Positions 61,747-64,000 of a stretch of 64,000 nucleotides of DNA are shown piece by piece. Position 1 is the stretch's first letter, and each line of letters begins with the position of its first letter. Origin of the DNA: Seonamhaeicola sediminis (GTDB lineage: Bacteria > Bacteroidota > Bacteroidia > Flavobacteriales > Flavobacteriaceae); assembly GCF_004358095.2 (NCBI RefSeq), contig NZ_SMZJ02000008.1, forward strand, positions 1-64,000, read 5' to 3'. The notes under the pieces were generated by a model that had not been told where the DNA came from, did not search any database, and saw nothing but the letters and a program-made list of their open reading frames with translations. The position numbers and the translations under genes are program-made.

Positions 61747-61786
61747 GAATTTATGTTGGATTTTAATTTTTGAATAATGCTATCTA

Positions 61787-61794
61787 CAAATATA
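61787..61794 (-). promoter_or_regulatory. -7 element of the dnaN promoter
   Basis: TATATTTG on the minus strand matches TAnnTTTG and lies 41 bp upstream of the dnaN ATG. A TTG lies 24 bp further upstream, longer than the usual 19-21, so the -33 assignment is open. Confidence 0.5.
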
Positions 61795-61833
61795 TTCTTT
61801 ACCGCTAAATATTGGAAACAAACTTATTAACAT

Positions 61834-63501
61834 TTAAGAAGCATATTTTTTCTTTCTAATGAAATTAAACACAAAACCAAAGAGTGTTAATAATACCAGT
61901 GGTAATGTGGTATTTATAAGTTGCCATTTGGTTTTTTCATTTGCAATTTTTTGCTGGTCTAAGAAGGCAACTGCTATTTCTTTAGAACGAATGTTTATAA
62001 GTCCATCATCGTCAAGTAAGTAATTCACGGCATTCAACAAGAATTCTTTATTCCCTACTTCTTGGTTACTGCTGCGGTCAAAAGCTAAATTGGTCGGGCC
62101 GTTTCTATCTACATTATTTTTTATAACATCACCGTCGGCTATTACAATCATTTTTGTGAAAGAACTTTGGTCTTTAATAGTTGCCAACTTTAGGGGTTTA
62201 ATGAGGTTTTTGTAAGCCGAATTAAATTCACCTTCTAATAAAACCGCCAATATTTGACTCCCTTTGTTATATAATACTGTTTCTGGTTCTTGGGTTGCCA
62301 ATTCCAAACTAATTTCTCTAGGGACACCCTCTAGTTTTGACAATTCAGAACTTTTTAGAAGAACCGTTTTTTCTATTGAATTTTTTAGCGTGTCTATTGG
62401 GTTAGCAAAATCAAACTTTACAAGGTTTAAATTGTTGGTTATAGGATGATTGGTGTTTCCTTTGGCCAAGGGCGAGTAAGGCCATCTTAAACGCATTAAC
62501 CGTGTGTCGTTATCTTTACCAGTAGCCAGCATAATGGGGGCAGAGTAGAGGTCTGCCACAATACTAGGGTTAATTCTAACACCATATTTAAAGAAAAAAT
62601 CGGTTAAATTTAAATCTCTAGAAACAGCATAGTTTTTTCCAGCGTTGTTGTACAGACTGTCTTTTTCAATTGATACTGCGTCTAGCAACCACAAGCTTTT
62701 ACCACCATTCATGGTAAATTGATCTAATACTAATTTTTCTCTTTCACTAAATGCCTGTGTAGGTTTTGCAGAAATGATTAAATCAAATGCTTTTAAATCA
62801 TTTAATGTTTTTTGGGCGTTAGTAGTTACACTATCTAGAGTAAAGGGAGCTATGAAGTAATATTCTCCTAGTTTTTTTACAAAGTCTGCAATATAGATAT
62901 CATCTAATTGCTGGTTGCCTTTTAATATGGCTATCTTTCTTTGTTTAGGTTTAGTAAGTTTATTAAAACCATCAGCAAAAGCATATTCTAAATGCTGCAC
63001 TGAATTAGAGACTAATTCTTGCTGTGATGCTCCAATTTTGTTTTTTATAAGCGGAATGGTTACCGTTTGTTCGTTAAAGCTGGCCAAAGCCCATGGAAAA
63101 ATAATAGCTTTTGATGATTTGCCACTTTCAGAAACACTGAGTTGCATAGGCGCTAATCCTCTATTAATCAGTTGATTAATATTCTGTTCTCGGGTAGTTT
63201 CGTTTTCTAACGGGTTGATAAAATTGAAAACGATATTATCATTAATATTTGAAAACTCTTCTAATAATTGTTTAGTTTCTGTTTGTAGCCTCCTGAACTC
63301 TGAGGGGAAATCATCACCATCTAAAAATACATCAATTACAATTGGAGAATCTATGTTTTTTATAATGGCAACCGCAGATTCGCTTAAGGTATAGCGTTTA
63401 TCTTCAGTTAAATCAAAGCGCTTAAAAAGCGTATTTCCAATAACATTTATTGCAATTAAAACAATTACTGTTATGGCTATATGTTTAATCTTCTTTTTCA
63501 A
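61834..63501 (-). CDS. gldG: Gliding motility ABC transporter protein GldG
   Basis: A 555-aa protein anchored by one helix at each end (about 5-25 and 530-548), with a large extracytoplasmic part between. It shows RFDLTEDKRYTLSESAVAII, IDVFLDGDDFPSEFRRLQTE and LDQFTMNGGKSLWLLDAVS as in GldG of Flavobacterium. GldG acts with GldA and GldF in an ABC transporter needed for gliding and type IX secretion-related motility. It overlaps the small gene upstream by 17 bp; gldF should lie beyond the window. Confidence 0.9.
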   Translation of the reverse strand: MKKKIKHIAITVIVLIAINVIGNTLFKRFDLTEDKRYTLSESAVAIIKNIDSPIVIDVFLDGDDFPSEFRRLQTETKQLLEEFSNINDNIVFNFINPLENETTREQNINQLINRGLAPMQLSVSESGKSSKAIIFPWALASFNEQTVTIPLIKNKIGASQQELVSNSVQHLEYAFADGFNKLTKPKQRKIAILKGNQQLDDIYIADFVKKLGEYYFIAPFTLDSVTTNAQKTLNDLKAFDLIISAKPTQAFSEREKLVLDQFTMNGGKSLWLLDAVSIEKDSLYNNAGKNYAVSRDLNLTDFFFKYGVRINPSIVADLYSAPIMLATGKDNDTRLMRLRWPYSPLAKGNTNHPITNNLNLVKFDFANPIDTLKNSIEKTVLLKSSELSKLEGVPREISLELATQEPETVLYNKGSQILAVLLEGEFNSAYKNLIKPLKLATIKDQSSFTKMIVIADGDVIKNNVDRNGPTNLAFDRSSNQEVGNKEFLLNAVNYLLDDDGLINIRSKEIAVAFLDQQKIANEKTKWQLINTTLPLVLLTLFGFVFNFIRKKKYAS

Positions 63502-63979
63502 AAACTTGTTTTAATTGATATTCTCTAATTTGGCTTACTAGGTCATCATTGAAAATAATTTCTAAGCATTCTTGCATATTATTAAAGGCACCTGGTTTAA
63601 CTCCTAAATTGTAATTCCATTGCTCTTTTGAGTTTGCTTTTATACTATCATTCCAACTAAACCATTCACTCTTACCCAAAAGTGTTTTTACATCTTCTTT
63701 AGTTCTATTTACTAACAAGCTATCTTGTAATAAATTACCAACCATTTCATATCTAAATGCTGGTTTTTCTTTCCAAACTTTTGATACAAAGTACTTTTCA
63801 TGGTGATATGAACTAAAAATATTCATAATAGCATATACCACATAAAAGTATAAAAAGGGGGTTAGTACTACAGAAATTAAAAACGAGACCCATTTGCGTG
63901 AGTCTATGGTAGTAGCAAACCACCAAACCAATACAAAAACCAACAAAATTGATATAATAAATACTGGCGTTATAATCAT
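63485..63979 (-). CDS. Small membrane protein upstream of gldG
   Basis: A 164-aa protein with two hydrophobic segments (about 3-23 and 30-52) and a soluble C-terminal domain (about 60-164) with NLLQDSLLVNRTKEDVKTLL and SWNDSIKANSKEQWNYNLG, somewhat like a SmpA/BamE-type small domain. It overlaps gldG by 17 bp and so belongs to the same operon. A stop codon (TAA) lies just before its ATG, probably of the next gene upstream, outside the window. Family not recognised. Confidence 0.7.
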   Translation of the reverse strand: MIITPVFIISILLVFVLVWWFATTIDSRKWVSFLISVVLTPFLYFYVVYAIMNIFSSYHHEKYFVSKVWKEKPAFRYEMVGNLLQDSLLVNRTKEDVKTLLGKSEWFSWNDSIKANSKEQWNYNLGVKPGAFNNMQECLEIIFNDDLVSQIREYQLKQVFEKED

Positions 63980-64000
63980 TTAGTGTTTATTTAAATTTAG

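Noticed and set aside
1-64000. CRISPR arrays, insertion sequences, prophage, rRNA operon
   Set aside because: No regularly spaced repeats, transposase, phage structural or rRNA sequence was seen.

Overview
The window is about 64 kb of AT-rich chromosome from a member of the Flavobacteriaceae (Bacteroidota), probably a marine or surface-living aerobe. The evidence is a gliding-motility gene (gldG), a bacillithiol deacetylase (bshB1), many flavobacterial families of unknown function (DUF4369, DUF2911, DUF3108, Lacal_2735), and Bacteroidota-type promoters (TTG, 19 bp, TAnnTTTG) in front of both tRNA genes. I see no insertion sequence, prophage, CRISPR array or rRNA operon.

Layout. 0-6 kb: a gene end, tRNA-Thr(TGT), a DUF4369 lipoprotein, a DUF819 membrane protein, a beta-barrel protein, a VanX-like dipeptidase, and MOSC and cupin genes. 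6.4-20.6 kb: a large photolyase/cryptochrome cluster in two co-directional operons on the minus strand. Operon 1 (12.06 to 6.4 kb) holds an unknown protein, TIGR03643, folE, a small unknown, an SDR, glutathione peroxidase, Lacal_2735, TspO, SRPBCC, CPD photolyase and a second small unknown. Operon 2 (20.6 to 12.2 kb) holds a TetR-type protein, an ABC1 kinase-like protein, a flavin reductase-like protein, a DUF2867 epimerase, DUF2256, DASH cryptochrome, a CryB/FeS-type photolyase without the iron-sulfur cysteines, and a divergent photolyase homologue. Both operons start with the same 43-bp palindrome-plus-promoter element, so they are probably one regulon.

20.7-48 kb is mostly housekeeping: aquaporin, a PIG-L/sodium symporter/Gfo-Idh set with a 37-aa membrane protein, CorA, MscS, Maf, a UbiA prenyltransferase, KdsC, DUF2520, a group III truncated haemoglobin broken by an in-frame stop, cytochrome c assembly CcsBA, MscL, PEPCK, an SLC13 permease, BshB1, tRNA-His, a HEPN-like protein and two M28 peptidases.

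48-60 kb is the most unusual part. It holds a universal stress protein, a TPR-histidine kinase-receiver-nucleotide cyclase hybrid, a ferredoxin-cyclase-globin fusion, a pyruvate:ferredoxin oxidoreductase lacking three of four proximal-cluster cysteines, an OsmC protein, and a sigma-54 activator whose sensor is a CRP-type cyclic-nucleotide domain. Between the activator and osmC lie three tandem inverted repeats followed by a good sigma-54 promoter. I infer a local circuit: gas/redox-sensing cyclases make a cyclic nucleotide, which the sigma-54 activator reads to switch on osmC-nifJ. 60-64 kb carries a DUF4870 protein, dnaN, gldG and a small membrane protein.

A second sigma-54-like promoter at 2.74 kb faces an intrinsic terminator with no gene between them, and may make a small RNA of about 115 nt.
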